A model generated the notes under the pieces. The model worked only from the letters and a program-made list of their open reading frames with translations, had not been told where the DNA came from and did no database searches. Shown here in pieces: positions 20,818 through 28,256 of a stretch of DNA of 64,000 nt. This DNA comes from DSOI01 sp041394885 (lineage in GTDB: Bacteria; Acidobacteriota; Terriglobia; Bryobacterales; Bryobacteraceae), in contig JAWKHI010000023.1 in the NCBI GenBank assembly GCA_041394885.1, positions 43,677-107,676 of the forward strand, given 5' to 3'. Position 1 is the stretch's first letter, and each line of letters begins with the position of its first letter. A program made the position numbers and the translations under genes.

Positions 20818-21188
20818 ATGGCAAGCGCGACCAAGGGGCTGAGTCAGTCGGCGGACGAGATCGATCGTCTATTTCGCGAGGCGATTGTCAGCAGGAGCCC
20901 GCTTCGAGCGGTTTACGACGGTCGGGAGCGCTGGTTGTGTCCGCATATGTTGGGGCGCAGCAGAGAGGGCCATAGACGGGTCTTGTACTTGCAGATTAGT
21001 GGTGCTTGGATCGGAAGGATGGGCCGGGAGACTGGCGGTGTTTTGCTCTGGAGAAATTCAGCCGTGCGGATCGGGCCGCCGCTGCATGGCAAACGGCGAG
21101 TTGCAGCCGCCTCCCCAACTGCATCGATCATGTCGAGTTGTCGATCGTGACCCATTACACCGAGGGCGAGCCGCAGAACGGACAATGA
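20818..21188 (+). pseudogene. Small passenger protein inside the IS701-like element, frameshifted
   Basis: From ATG 20818 the frame reads MASATKGLSQSADEIDRLFR, then AVYDGRERWLCPHMLGRSRE and RRVLYLQISG. Near 21000 the sensible sequence moves to another frame: GPGDWRCFALEKFSRADRA, then SRLPNCIDHVELSIV, stopping at 21188. Together this resembles a family of small (about 110 residue) uncharacterised bacterial proteins with a Leu-Cys-Pro-His motif, a Trp-Arg segment and a terminal Cys-Ile/Val-Asp motif. I cannot name the family. The 3' end overlaps the transposase tail by 34 nt in convergent orientation. Confidence 0.5.
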
Positions 21189-22571
21189 GGTAGTTGGCAC
21201 AGCAGGCCGGCGGCCAAGCCGATACGCAACGTCGCGATGGAGTGCGGACTCTGCCGCTCGGCCTGGACGCGGTGATCCGCGTGGACGGAAGTCCGGCGCT
21301 GGCTTGGCGGCGGTGAACCCGACACTACCGGCGCGGGCGGAGGGGGAAAAACGGTTCCGCTCGGCGATCCGGAACCCGTAGGCTGCGATGCAGAGTGTGG
21401 CGTGGTGGTGAAACCCGCGCCAGTTACGGCCTTCGTAGTGGCCCAGGCCCAATTCCTGCTTTAACTCTTCATAGTCTCGTTCGATGATCCAGCGGTGCTT
21501 GGCCATCTTGACCAAGCCTTTGAGTTTGGTGTCGGCCGGCATCGTTGACACCCAATACTTGGTGGGCTCCGCTTCTCCTTGTGGCCATTCGATGAGCAAC
21601 CATTCCTCGGCGTGCGGTTCCGTCTTCTCATAATCCCGATGAGCCGGGCGCACGCGAACGGCGGCAAATCGCGACCGTAATGGTCTCCGGGTGCCTTCCC
21701 GCCACGTGACTTCTTTGAATGCCTTGGCCGGGAGGCTTGTTGCCAGTTGCTTGACGGTGACAGGTTGATGTTCCTTGTCCCGCCGTAACAGTTGTGGGGG
21801 GCGGCCCATTCCTCCCTTGGGCTTCGCAGGTGGAGGTTGTTTCCCCGGTTCCCACACTGTCAGGCTCTGCACACCCACCACATACTCCAACCCAAGCCGG
21901 GTCAGTTCCAGGCGAAACTCGGTGTTGATTCCGTAGGCCGCATCGGCCAGGATCACGCCGCGGTCCACCCGCGCCGTTATCGCCGCCCGGATCTGATCCA
22001 GAGCGATCTCGGGCTTGTCTGAAACTCCACCTCATCGGGTACTTCGGCCTTCTTCCGCCGCTTTGCATCTTCGGCCCAGTCTTTCGGCAGATACAACCGA
22101 TAATCGATCGGCAGACTCGAACTCCAGGTCGCCACCGACAAGCTCACAGCCACACGGCAGTTCTCCTGTTTGCCTACTTGCCCGCAGTACTGGCGCGTAA
22201 CTCCGACCGAATGCTTGCCCTTCTTCGCAAAGCCGGTGTCGTCCACGATCCAAGCTACTACCGGTCCACTCCTGTTCATCACCGGTAATACGCCACCGCG
22301 CACCTGCTCGAGCACGGCCTTCGTCGCTCCACGGCGCCTTGGCCACCATGTGGTGCAACGACTGCCGCATCGCCTCCACCCTGTCCGGATCCAGCATGGC
22401 AGCCATCGGCTCAATCCTCTTGCGTTCGCCCGGAAGCAAGAGTCCCTTGCCATAGTTCCTCAAAGGTGCTTTCCGGTCTTCATGCCCCGTGGCAGTCGCT
22501 AGGCCCTCTACATACGCCGCGAAGCGCTTCTCTTGTGGGCCTAGCGCAGACAGGCGTTTCCCACGAAACAA
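21155..22571 (-). pseudogene. IS701 family DDE transposase, three frameshifts
   Basis: Homology is spread over several frames. N-terminal part from 22571 (MFRGKRLSALGPQEKRFAAY); then, after an extra base near 22318, AVLEQVRGGVLPVMNRSG and WIVDDTGFAKKGKHSVGV with the first catalytic Asp; after a missing base near 22017, KPEIALDQIRAAITARVDRG, ILADAAYGINTEF (second Asp) and KHRWIIERDYEELKQELGLG (Glu region); a third shift near 21270 leads to SPHSIATLRIGLAAGLLCQL and the cysteine-rich end CPFCGSPSV with a TAA at 21155-21157. Repaired length would be about 470 residues. Confidence 0.85.
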
Positions 22572-22590
22572 TTCTACATCAAATTGTTCT

Positions 22591-22611
22591 TTTGTGACCC
22601 AGTAGTACTAG
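22591..22611 (-). repeat. Right inverted repeat and CTAG target duplication of the IS701-like element
   Basis: TTGTGACCCAGTAGTA (22592-22607) is followed by CTAG (22608-22611). It mirrors the left end and lies 20 bp upstream of the transposase start codon. Confidence 0.8.
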
Positions 22612-22688
22612 GGGTCTGTGTCTCGACCCGGCAGGTGCCTCCCAGTGAAGTTATCGGCACTCAAGCGTTCGACCGTCCGCATGGGACC

Positions 22689-23783
22689 TCAGCAGTGAGG
22701 ACAGCGACCGAGCACCGGCACCTCAGGCGGATTTATTGGAAGAGGCACCCGTGCTGCGACCAGCAGGCTACGAGACAGCGGAAGCAGACTTCCGCGCCGG
22801 CGATTGGCAAGCAATCCGAAGTAGCGGATGCGAGGGAACCCACGCGGCAAGATGTGCTGAAGAAAGCGCCGCAGGAACTCCTCATGGGACAACGTCATGA
22901 TTCGGCGCTTACTGTGGTGGGCGTAGTCTTTCCAGCGGAACGACACTTGCGTATCCGTGACGTCGACCAACCGATGATTCGAGATCGCGACACGGTGGGT
23001 GTAGCGAGCCAGATAATGCAACACATGTTCCGGCCCGCCAAAGGGTTTCTTGGCGTACACGACCCAGTCTTCACGGAACAAGGTTCGCAGGAAACTGGCG
23101 AAAGCCTTCGGCTCAGCAAGTTGTCCGCAGGCTCCGAAAAAGACGAGTTTGTCCCGGCGGAATGCGAGCCCCAGGCCCGCTACAAACTTTCCGCGAAACA
23201 CCCGGCTCAAGACCTTCACCGGCAGGAAGAAGTGATTGGGCGCCCGGATCCATTGTTTATGATCCGGCGACAGCCCGCCGCCGGGTACGACGCAGTGAAT
23301 GTGAGGATGCGGCTGTAGAGTCTGGCCCCAGGTATGCAGAACGCTCAGGAACCCGATCTCTGCACCCAGATGCTTTGGGTCGGCTGCAACCTCCAGCAGC
23401 GTGGCCGCACTGGCTTCGAAAAGCAGCTTGAAGAGAACCTTCTTGTTCTGCCAGATGAGTGGGACCAATGTGTGTGGGACGCTGAAGACCAAGTGGTAGT
23501 AATCCACCGGCAGCAGTTCTTGCTGGCGAGCAGCCAACCACTTGTTCCGAGCGTTGGTCTGGCACTTCGGGCAATGACGATTCCGGCAGGAGTTATACGA
23601 GATAGTCTGATGACCGCAGTGATCGCACTGGTCACGGTGTCCACCCAGTGCCGCGGTCCGGCATCGTTCAATCGCGTTGAGTACCTTCACTTGAGGCCAA
23701 GTGAGGCACTTCTCAAAATGCTGAATGAACTGCCGGCCCGACCTGCGGATGATATCAGCCACCTCCCAAGGTGGCCGTTTCAC
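22689..23783 (-). CDS. IS91 family transposase (HUH-type, zinc-binding N-terminus)
   Basis: 364 residues. The N-terminal zinc-binding domain (CDHCGHQTISYNSCRNRHCP, residues about 48-67) and the HUH motif in QPHPHIHCVVPGGGLSPD are characteristic of IS91 transposases, which move DNA by rolling-circle replication. The catalytic Tyr region is HYLARYTHRVAISNHRLVDV. The C-terminus VLGRCPHC matches the usual Cys-rich end. GTG 23783 overlaps the recombinase stop (GTGA). The open frame extends upstream inside the recombinase gene but only as shadow sequence. The frame is intact, unlike most of its surroundings. Confidence 0.9.
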   Translation of the reverse strand: MKRPPWEVADIIRRSGRQFIQHFEKCLTWPQVKVLNAIERCRTAALGGHRDQCDHCGHQTISYNSCRNRHCPKCQTNARNKWLAARQQELLPVDYYHLVFSVPHTLVPLIWQNKKVLFKLLFEASAATLLEVAADPKHLGAEIGFLSVLHTWGQTLQPHPHIHCVVPGGGLSPDHKQWIRAPNHFFLPVKVLSRVFRGKFVAGLGLAFRRDKLVFFGACGQLAEPKAFASFLRTLFREDWVVYAKKPFGGPEHVLHYLARYTHRVAISNHRLVDVTDTQVSFRWKDYAHHSKRRIMTLSHEEFLRRFLQHILPRGFPRIRYFGLLANRRRGSLLPLSRSLLVAARVPLPINPPEVPVLGRCPHC

Positions 23784-24682
23784 GTTGTCGCTTTCTCCGG
23801 GGGCTGCTTCGACCGGGAAAAGTCGGACACCGTAATCTGGTCGAGGGGATTGACTGCCGCTTGTAAGTGCCTTCGCGACAGGTGGAGGTAGATCGCAGTC
23901 TCTTTCAGCCGTTGATGCCCGAGAAGCAGTTGGATGGTGCGCAGGTCGGTGCCCGCTTCGAGCATGTGTGTGGCGAAGCAGTGCCGAAGCGTGTGCGGCC
24001 CCAACCGCTTTGTGATGCCGGCCCGGAGCGCCGCCTCGTGGCAGGCGTTCCACACGGTCTTGTCAGAGATGGGCTTCTCTTCATCGGTGCTTTCCCAGTG
24101 GCTGGGGAACAGATAGACGCGGGGCTTGACCTTGCACGAACGCCAGTAGTGGCGAAGAGCATCGAGCAGTTTCGGGGTCAATGGCAGTTCGCGATCGCGA
24201 GCACCCTTGCCTTGACGAACATGGATCAACATGAGGGAGCTGTCGATGTCACACACTTTCAGCCTTGAGGCCTCGGTCCGCCGCAACCCGGTGGCATAGA
24301 GCAGCATCAAGAGTGTGCGGTAGAGCAGGTTGGGTGCCGCTTCAATCAGGCGAGTCACCTCCTCTGGACTGAGCACCACGGGGAGTTTCTTGGGCGTTCT
24401 GAGCAGCGGCAGATTCTCAAAATCCAAATCGCGCCGCTTCAGAACTCGTTTGTAGAGGAACCGCAGGGCTCCCATGCGCAATGCGATAGTTCCGAGCGCC
24501 AGCTTCTTCTCATCGAGCAAGTACAGTTGAAACTGGCCGATCTCTTCGAGTCCCAGGAACTCCGGCGACTTGTTGAAGTACTCGGCAAACTGAGCGACGG
24601 CATGCACGTAGCCGCGCGCGGTGTCGGGGCTATAGTTACGGCGCCGGAGTTCTTCCAGCATCCGTTCACGAAGTGGGGTCAC
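23780..24682 (-). CDS. IS91-associated tyrosine recombinase/integrase
   Basis: 300 residues. SAM-like N-terminal core-binding domain (LRRRNYSPDTARGYVHAVAQ) and the catalytic domain with the Arg in YATGLRRTEASRLKVCDID, GKGARDRELPLTP, the HxLRH box HTLRHCFATHMLEAGTD, GHQRLKETAIYLHLS and the nucleophilic Tyr in that last segment. Proteins of this type are found next to IS91-group transposases, where their role in transposition is unclear. The start is GTG 24682 with GGAG 11 nt upstream; both lie in a perfect hairpin. Intact. Confidence 0.92.
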   Translation of the reverse strand: MTPLRERMLEELRRRNYSPDTARGYVHAVAQFAEYFNKSPEFLGLEEIGQFQLYLLDEKKLALGTIALRMGALRFLYKRVLKRRDLDFENLPLLRTPKKLPVVLSPEEVTRLIEAAPNLLYRTLLMLLYATGLRRTEASRLKVCDIDSSLMLIHVRQGKGARDRELPLTPKLLDALRHYWRSCKVKPRVYLFPSHWESTDEEKPISDKTVWNACHEAALRAGITKRLGPHTLRHCFATHMLEAGTDLRTIQLLLGHQRLKETAIYLHLSRRHLQAAVNPLDQITVSDFSRSKQPPEKATT

Positions 24683-24702
24683 AGAAAACTCCTTTCTGTG
24701 AC
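24678..24702 (-). promoter_or_regulatory. Hairpin presenting the ribosome-binding site and hiding the start codon of the recombinase
   Basis: GTCACAGAAA (24678-24687) and TTTCTGTGAC (24693-24702) are perfect 10-nt complements around a 5-nt spacer. In the minus-strand RNA the loop is GGAGU, which contains the Shine-Dalgarno sequence, and the GUG start codon lies in the 3' arm of the stem. The structure could limit translation of the recombinase, or it could be the element end used by the transposase, or both. Confidence 0.5.
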
Positions 24703-24716
24703 CGACAATAAACGTT

Positions 24717-24969
24717 GTGGACCACTATCCGTGCCCTTGTTGCGGCAACTTCACCTTCGCCGAACAGCCGCCAGGCACGTGGCTAATCTGCGAAAGTCTG
24801 TTGGTGGGAAGATGATCCCGTTCAGTTTGCCGACCCTGGACTTCGCGGCGGCGCCAATCGAGTCAGCCTCACCGAGGCCAAGTCGTACTTTAAGGCGATC
24901 CGATTCAGCTCACCGGAGCGTCGTCGCGATCGTTTGAGATTAGAACATCCATCGAGGCTACTGGAATGA
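24717..24969 (+). pseudogene. CPCC-family cysteine-rich protein, one-base insertion
   Basis: Starting at GTG 24717 the frame reads VDHYPCPCCGNFTFAEQPPG then TWLICE, which is the start of the small CPCC (PF14206) family. After 24796 the next frame continues CWWEDDPVQFADPGLRGGAN, RVSLTEAKSYFKAIRFSSPE and ends LEHPSRLLE with TGA at 24967-24969. Removing one A from GAAAGTC (24792-24798) restores ICEVCWWEDD, exactly the family motif. Function of the family is unknown; the paired cysteines suggest metal binding. The IS91-like element ends immediately upstream, so the native promoter is probably lost. Confidence 0.75.
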
Positions 24970-25206
24970 ACACCTCGAACACCCACGCCACTGCGTCCGC
25001 CGCGTCAGCGGCTTAGTTCTCACGCCCTATCCGTAGAGTAGAATTGTCGTGGCTCGCCTTCCGGGCGGATAGTCGGCGATCCAGACATTATCCGGACGGG
25101 CCTCTCTTTCCGGGCAACTCGCCGCCAGTTCGGAGACGGAAAACGGAGGGCGACTGGTCGCGACAGCATCGAGACCAACGCGCGACACCGCCCGGAGGAC
25201 CCGAAT

Positions 25207-25395
25207 ACTCTGCTTTACGATCGCGCATCGGCAGGCGCATCGTCTTGATCCGGCAGATCGTTTCTTCATCGGCGATTCCCCGGCGGATGTGCGCGCCGCC
25301 AGACGTCTCGGAGCACGCGGATTACTGGTCCGCACCGGCTGGGCAGCTGACCCTGGCGTAGTCGAAGAGGCCGCGCCGGCCTACGCCGCAAATCA
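25207..25395 (+). pseudogene. HAD-superfamily phosphatase fragment (GmhB/histidinol-phosphatase-like C-terminus)
   Basis: The frame ADRFFIGDSPADVRAARRLG followed by ARGLLVRTG carries HAD motif IV (GDxxxD-like GDSPAD) and the ending usual in HAD-IIIA phosphatases. Upstream, traces are visible in other frames, but no start or motif I DxDGT could be found. The fragment ends where the decayed integrase on the other strand begins (about 25381), so it is likely a gene cut by a recombination event. Confidence 0.45.
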
Positions 25396-26130
25396 TGAGG
25401 CGCCAGCGCGGCGATGCCGGCGGCAGCGGCATACTCGCGGGCCACATGCCACACCGCCTTCTCGGTCATCCCGGTTCCCCAAACGGTTCCTGCCTTCGTC
25501 ACCCTCCGAAATATCTTCCCTGTCTGGATCGCCGCGGCTTGCGTCCAACGGTCCAATAGCATCTTGACCCAATCGGATACAGGAACCGTGCGAGTGTGAC
25601 CACCTTTGCCATGGAAATCTACGATCGCCCAGTGATCCTCGCGCTGCTGGACACTGCGGATCTCCAGCGACACTGCCTCATGCCAGCGCAGGTCACAAGT
25701 AGCACTGCCAGCAAGGCGCGATCTCGCCTGCCCTCAAGGCGATCGTCCGGCGAAGTTTGCCAGAGAGTAGCCGCCTGTTCGACCGTCAACCAGTTTCCCA
25801 AGCGCACTCCGAGCTTCTTCATCCCTTTCACGCAGTGCCCACGCCGCGAGAATCGGCTGAGGATGCCGCAAACAGCGACCTCATGTTCTAACGCCGAACA
25901 ACACCGAGGCGCAGGTTAACCGCACCAGGCGCCAGATTGCGCGACTCCAAATGGATTCGATAGCGAACGACTATAGAACGGCTGAAGGAGCGCCGCGGCC
26001 GGAACAGCACCATTCGATGAACTCGTCGTCGGCGTGACGGCAACCGCGTTGAGCATCTGCTGAACTATGAGGCTGTTGAGAACGGCGGATTTGGCCAGGT
26101 CGGGCAGTCTGAGGATGGTCTTGGGAATCT
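25381..26130 (-). pseudogene. Decayed tyrosine recombinase/integrase
   Basis: Pieces of a XerC/D-like integrase in several frames: LRLPDLAKSAVLNSL near 26110, ADDEFIEWCCS near 26020, YRIHLESRNLAPGAVNLRLG near 25950, KKLGVRLGNWLTVEQAATLW from about 25820, then SVQQREDHWAIVDFHGKGGH, ARTVPVSDWVKMLLDRW-like text and ALAPHDLRR at about 25390, where homology stops just after the catalytic HxLRR box. At least three frameshifts and a lost C-terminus with the nucleophilic tyrosine make it non-functional. It is not a copy of the IS91-associated recombinase. Confidence 0.7.
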
Positions 26131-26342
26131 GGCGCCGTCAACCGATAGATCGATCATTGGACGGATCGCGCGTAGTCCAGAACAATCCGGAAATGAACCT
26201 GTTGAACACACGCGGATTCCGATTCTCGCGTGCGATGGTTCGAAGCAGCTGTCCGCAGGCACTGGACCGCCCTCGGAAGGAGCATTCCGATCAACTCCGG
26301 CGCCGGCGGTCCGGCGCGGATGGCATGGGTTAGAATCGATGC

Positions 26343-27769
26343 GTGATTGACCGAAGACGGTTTCTGGCGGGCGCGGCCCCGTTCATCGTGACGTCGCGAA
26401 GCGTAGCAGCGGCCCAGCGCTCCGCGCCCAACGTGTTGCTGGTGCTGTGCGACCAGATGCGGGGCGACGCGATGAGCGGAACGGGGTCGCCAAACGGACG
26501 AACTCCGAACCTCGACAAACTGGCGCGCGAAGGCGTTCTGTTCGATCGGTGCTTTTCGAATAACCCGGTGTGCGTTCCTTCCCGGAAGTCCATTTTCAGC
26601 GGACGGTATCCGCATGAGCATGGGAGCCTGACCAACGATGACGGGCATCATTTGCCGTTCGAGGGAAGCTTGGCGGATATGTTGCATCGAAGGGGTTATC
26701 GAACCGGCTACTCCGGCAAGAATCACACCTTCGAAAAGCCTGAGATGAAGAAGTTCGATTTCGCGGGCGTGCGGGACCGGGGCCATTCCGGTACAACGAA
26801 TACGTTCGCCCGAACTGGCGTGGTTCACCGTGGCCCGGAAGAGAAATGCCATGGGAGTGTGAACACCGACGCCGCTGGAGTTTTCTGAAGAAGAAAGGCG
26901 GAGATCCTTTCTTTCTGACGGTGAGTTACTTCGATCCGCACCCGCCTTACATGGCGCCATCGACATACACGAGCCGGTACGCATCGCGAGACATGAAACT
27001 GCCGGAGACCGTGAGGCCGGGGGAGGTGAGTCCGCGGCTGCAGGCGCACGCCGAGGCGATGGAGTTCGACAAGCAGTCCGACGCGGACCTTACCGAGACC
27101 ATGCGGTATTATCACGCGGCGATCGAATACGGCGTGGACGCACAGGTGGGCCGACTGCTGCGGGCGCTGACCGAGCAGGGCCTGGACTCATCGACGCTGG
27201 TAATCTTCACGGCGGACCACGGGGATTTCATGGGTCACTACCGGATGGTGCGCAAAGGGATGCTACTGTACGATCACCTGTTGCACGTTCCGCTACTCGT
27301 CCGCTATCCGGGAGTTGCGGCCGCGGGGAGGCGCGTCCACGACGCGGTGCAACTGTTGGATCTGTTTCCGACGATCGCGGAGGCCACCGGGAGCAAGGCG
27401 CCGGAGGGAGTGGAACTCCGGGGCCGGTCTTTTTTGCCGCTGCTCTCGAATCCTCCCCATCCGGCGGGGGCTAACCGCGGCATCTTCGCGTCCGCGGGCT
27501 ACGCGCAGGTGGACAAAGCGAAGATCGCCAAGGATGAGAAGCAGCGGGCGCTGCACCAGCGGGTGCTGGACACGGTGATGCACGCCGAGCATCGCGCGGC
27601 AACGATACGGACCGGGGAGTGGCGCATGACGCTGCACGAGGCCGATCCACCGGAGTTGTTTCAGTTGGGCAAGGAAACCGGGGAGCGAAAGAACGTGGTG
27701 AATGAACGGGCGCATGCCAAGGTCCGGCGGGAACTGGAGGGGCGACTGCAACAGTGGTGGCGTTGGTGA
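26343..27769 (+). pseudogene. Sulfatase with a single frameshift
   Basis: The first 176 codons (MIDRRRFLAGAAPFIVTSRS, Tat-like signal; NVLLVLCDQMRGDAM; formylglycine motif C77-V-P-S-R81 in NNPVCVPSRKSIFSG) run into a stop at 26886. The rest continues in another frame from about 26875 (FLKKKGGDPFFLTVSYFDPH, FTADHGDFMGHYRM, LLHVPLLVRYPG) to 27769. Losing one base near 26872-26884 (GGAGTTTTC) explains it. Apart from this the gene is well conserved, so the lesion is recent or a sequencing error. The GTG start at 26343 follows no strong ribosome-binding site. Repaired length is about 475 residues. Confidence 0.8.
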
Positions 27770-27793
27770 TGGGGTGGCGCTGGTGATAGGCCA

Positions 27794-28050
27794 CTAGCCG
27801 GGCGAGTCGCCGCGGTCTCGATTCGTTTCGGCCTCGATCCAGAGGCGAGCCATCGCCCATTCCCGCTTGACTGCGCGCGCGGGTGATGCCGGCGATCGAG
27901 AAGCCTGTCCATCTCGCGTATCTCCGTATACCGGCTGTCTCTGCCGGCCTGGCGGCGGGCGCGGTCCACCAGGAACCGGCGCATCATGCGGGCGACGATG
28001 GTCATGCGGTGAGTGCGATTGCCAGGCTCAAAGCCAGTTGGATCTACATG
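27794..28050 (-). pseudogene. Relic of an ECF-type sigma factor
   Basis: On the minus strand MTIVARMMRRFLVDRARRQA resembles the end of region 2 in acidobacterial/planctomycete ECF sigma factors (commonly 'F-AIAA-MRRILVDHARRR'). In another frame VKREWAMARLWIEAE resembles the end of region 4 (usual 'TVKREWRMARAWL'), with a stop at 27794-27796. Most of the region between is missing or scrambled. The rest of the 27770-28256 gap, up to the TonB receptor, shows nothing recognisable. Confidence 0.45.
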
Positions 28051-28256
28051 GGCCGGGATGGCATCAATGGCGAGATCGATACGCCTGGGCTCATGACCGG
28101 GCTGCTGGCGGCTTCGGCGAGCAATCCGGGGTCAACGGGTGAAAAGAGGCGTTCCTACCATTCATCTGGATCCTCTGGGACTGCAATTAGCATGGGCCTA
28201 TCTTTTCATGAGCAAAAGGCGGCTCATGCGCAAAAGGCGGGAAAAAGGAACCAGTT

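Larger units (their letters stand above)
20754..22607. mobile_element. IS701-like insertion sequence with passenger gene
   Basis: About 1854 bp bounded by near-perfect inverted repeats and flanked on both sides by CTAG, consistent with the 4-bp YTAR-type duplications I recall for the IS701 family. It contains a frameshifted DDE transposase on the minus strand and, between the transposase 3' end and the left repeat, about 390 bp with a small plus-strand gene. Typical IS701 members are about 1.4 kb and carry only the transposase, so the extra segment is notable. The three frameshifts indicate an inactive copy. Confidence 0.8.
22612..24716. mobile_element. IS91-like element with tyrosine recombinase and transposase genes
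   Basis: Two coupled minus-strand genes, a tyrosine recombinase followed by an IS91-type transposase, form the known two-gene variant of the IS91 group. The boundaries are approximate because such elements lack terminal inverted repeats. The limits given run from the end of the IS701-like element to the start codon of the CPCC-family gene. No target sequence or ori/ter ends could be assigned by eye. Confidence 0.65.

Noticed and set aside
21131..21157. GTGACCCA near the transposase stop as the true left end of the IS701-like element
   Set aside because: It has the same orientation as the right end, not inverted, and lacks the adjacent CTAG; the repeat at 20754 fits far better.
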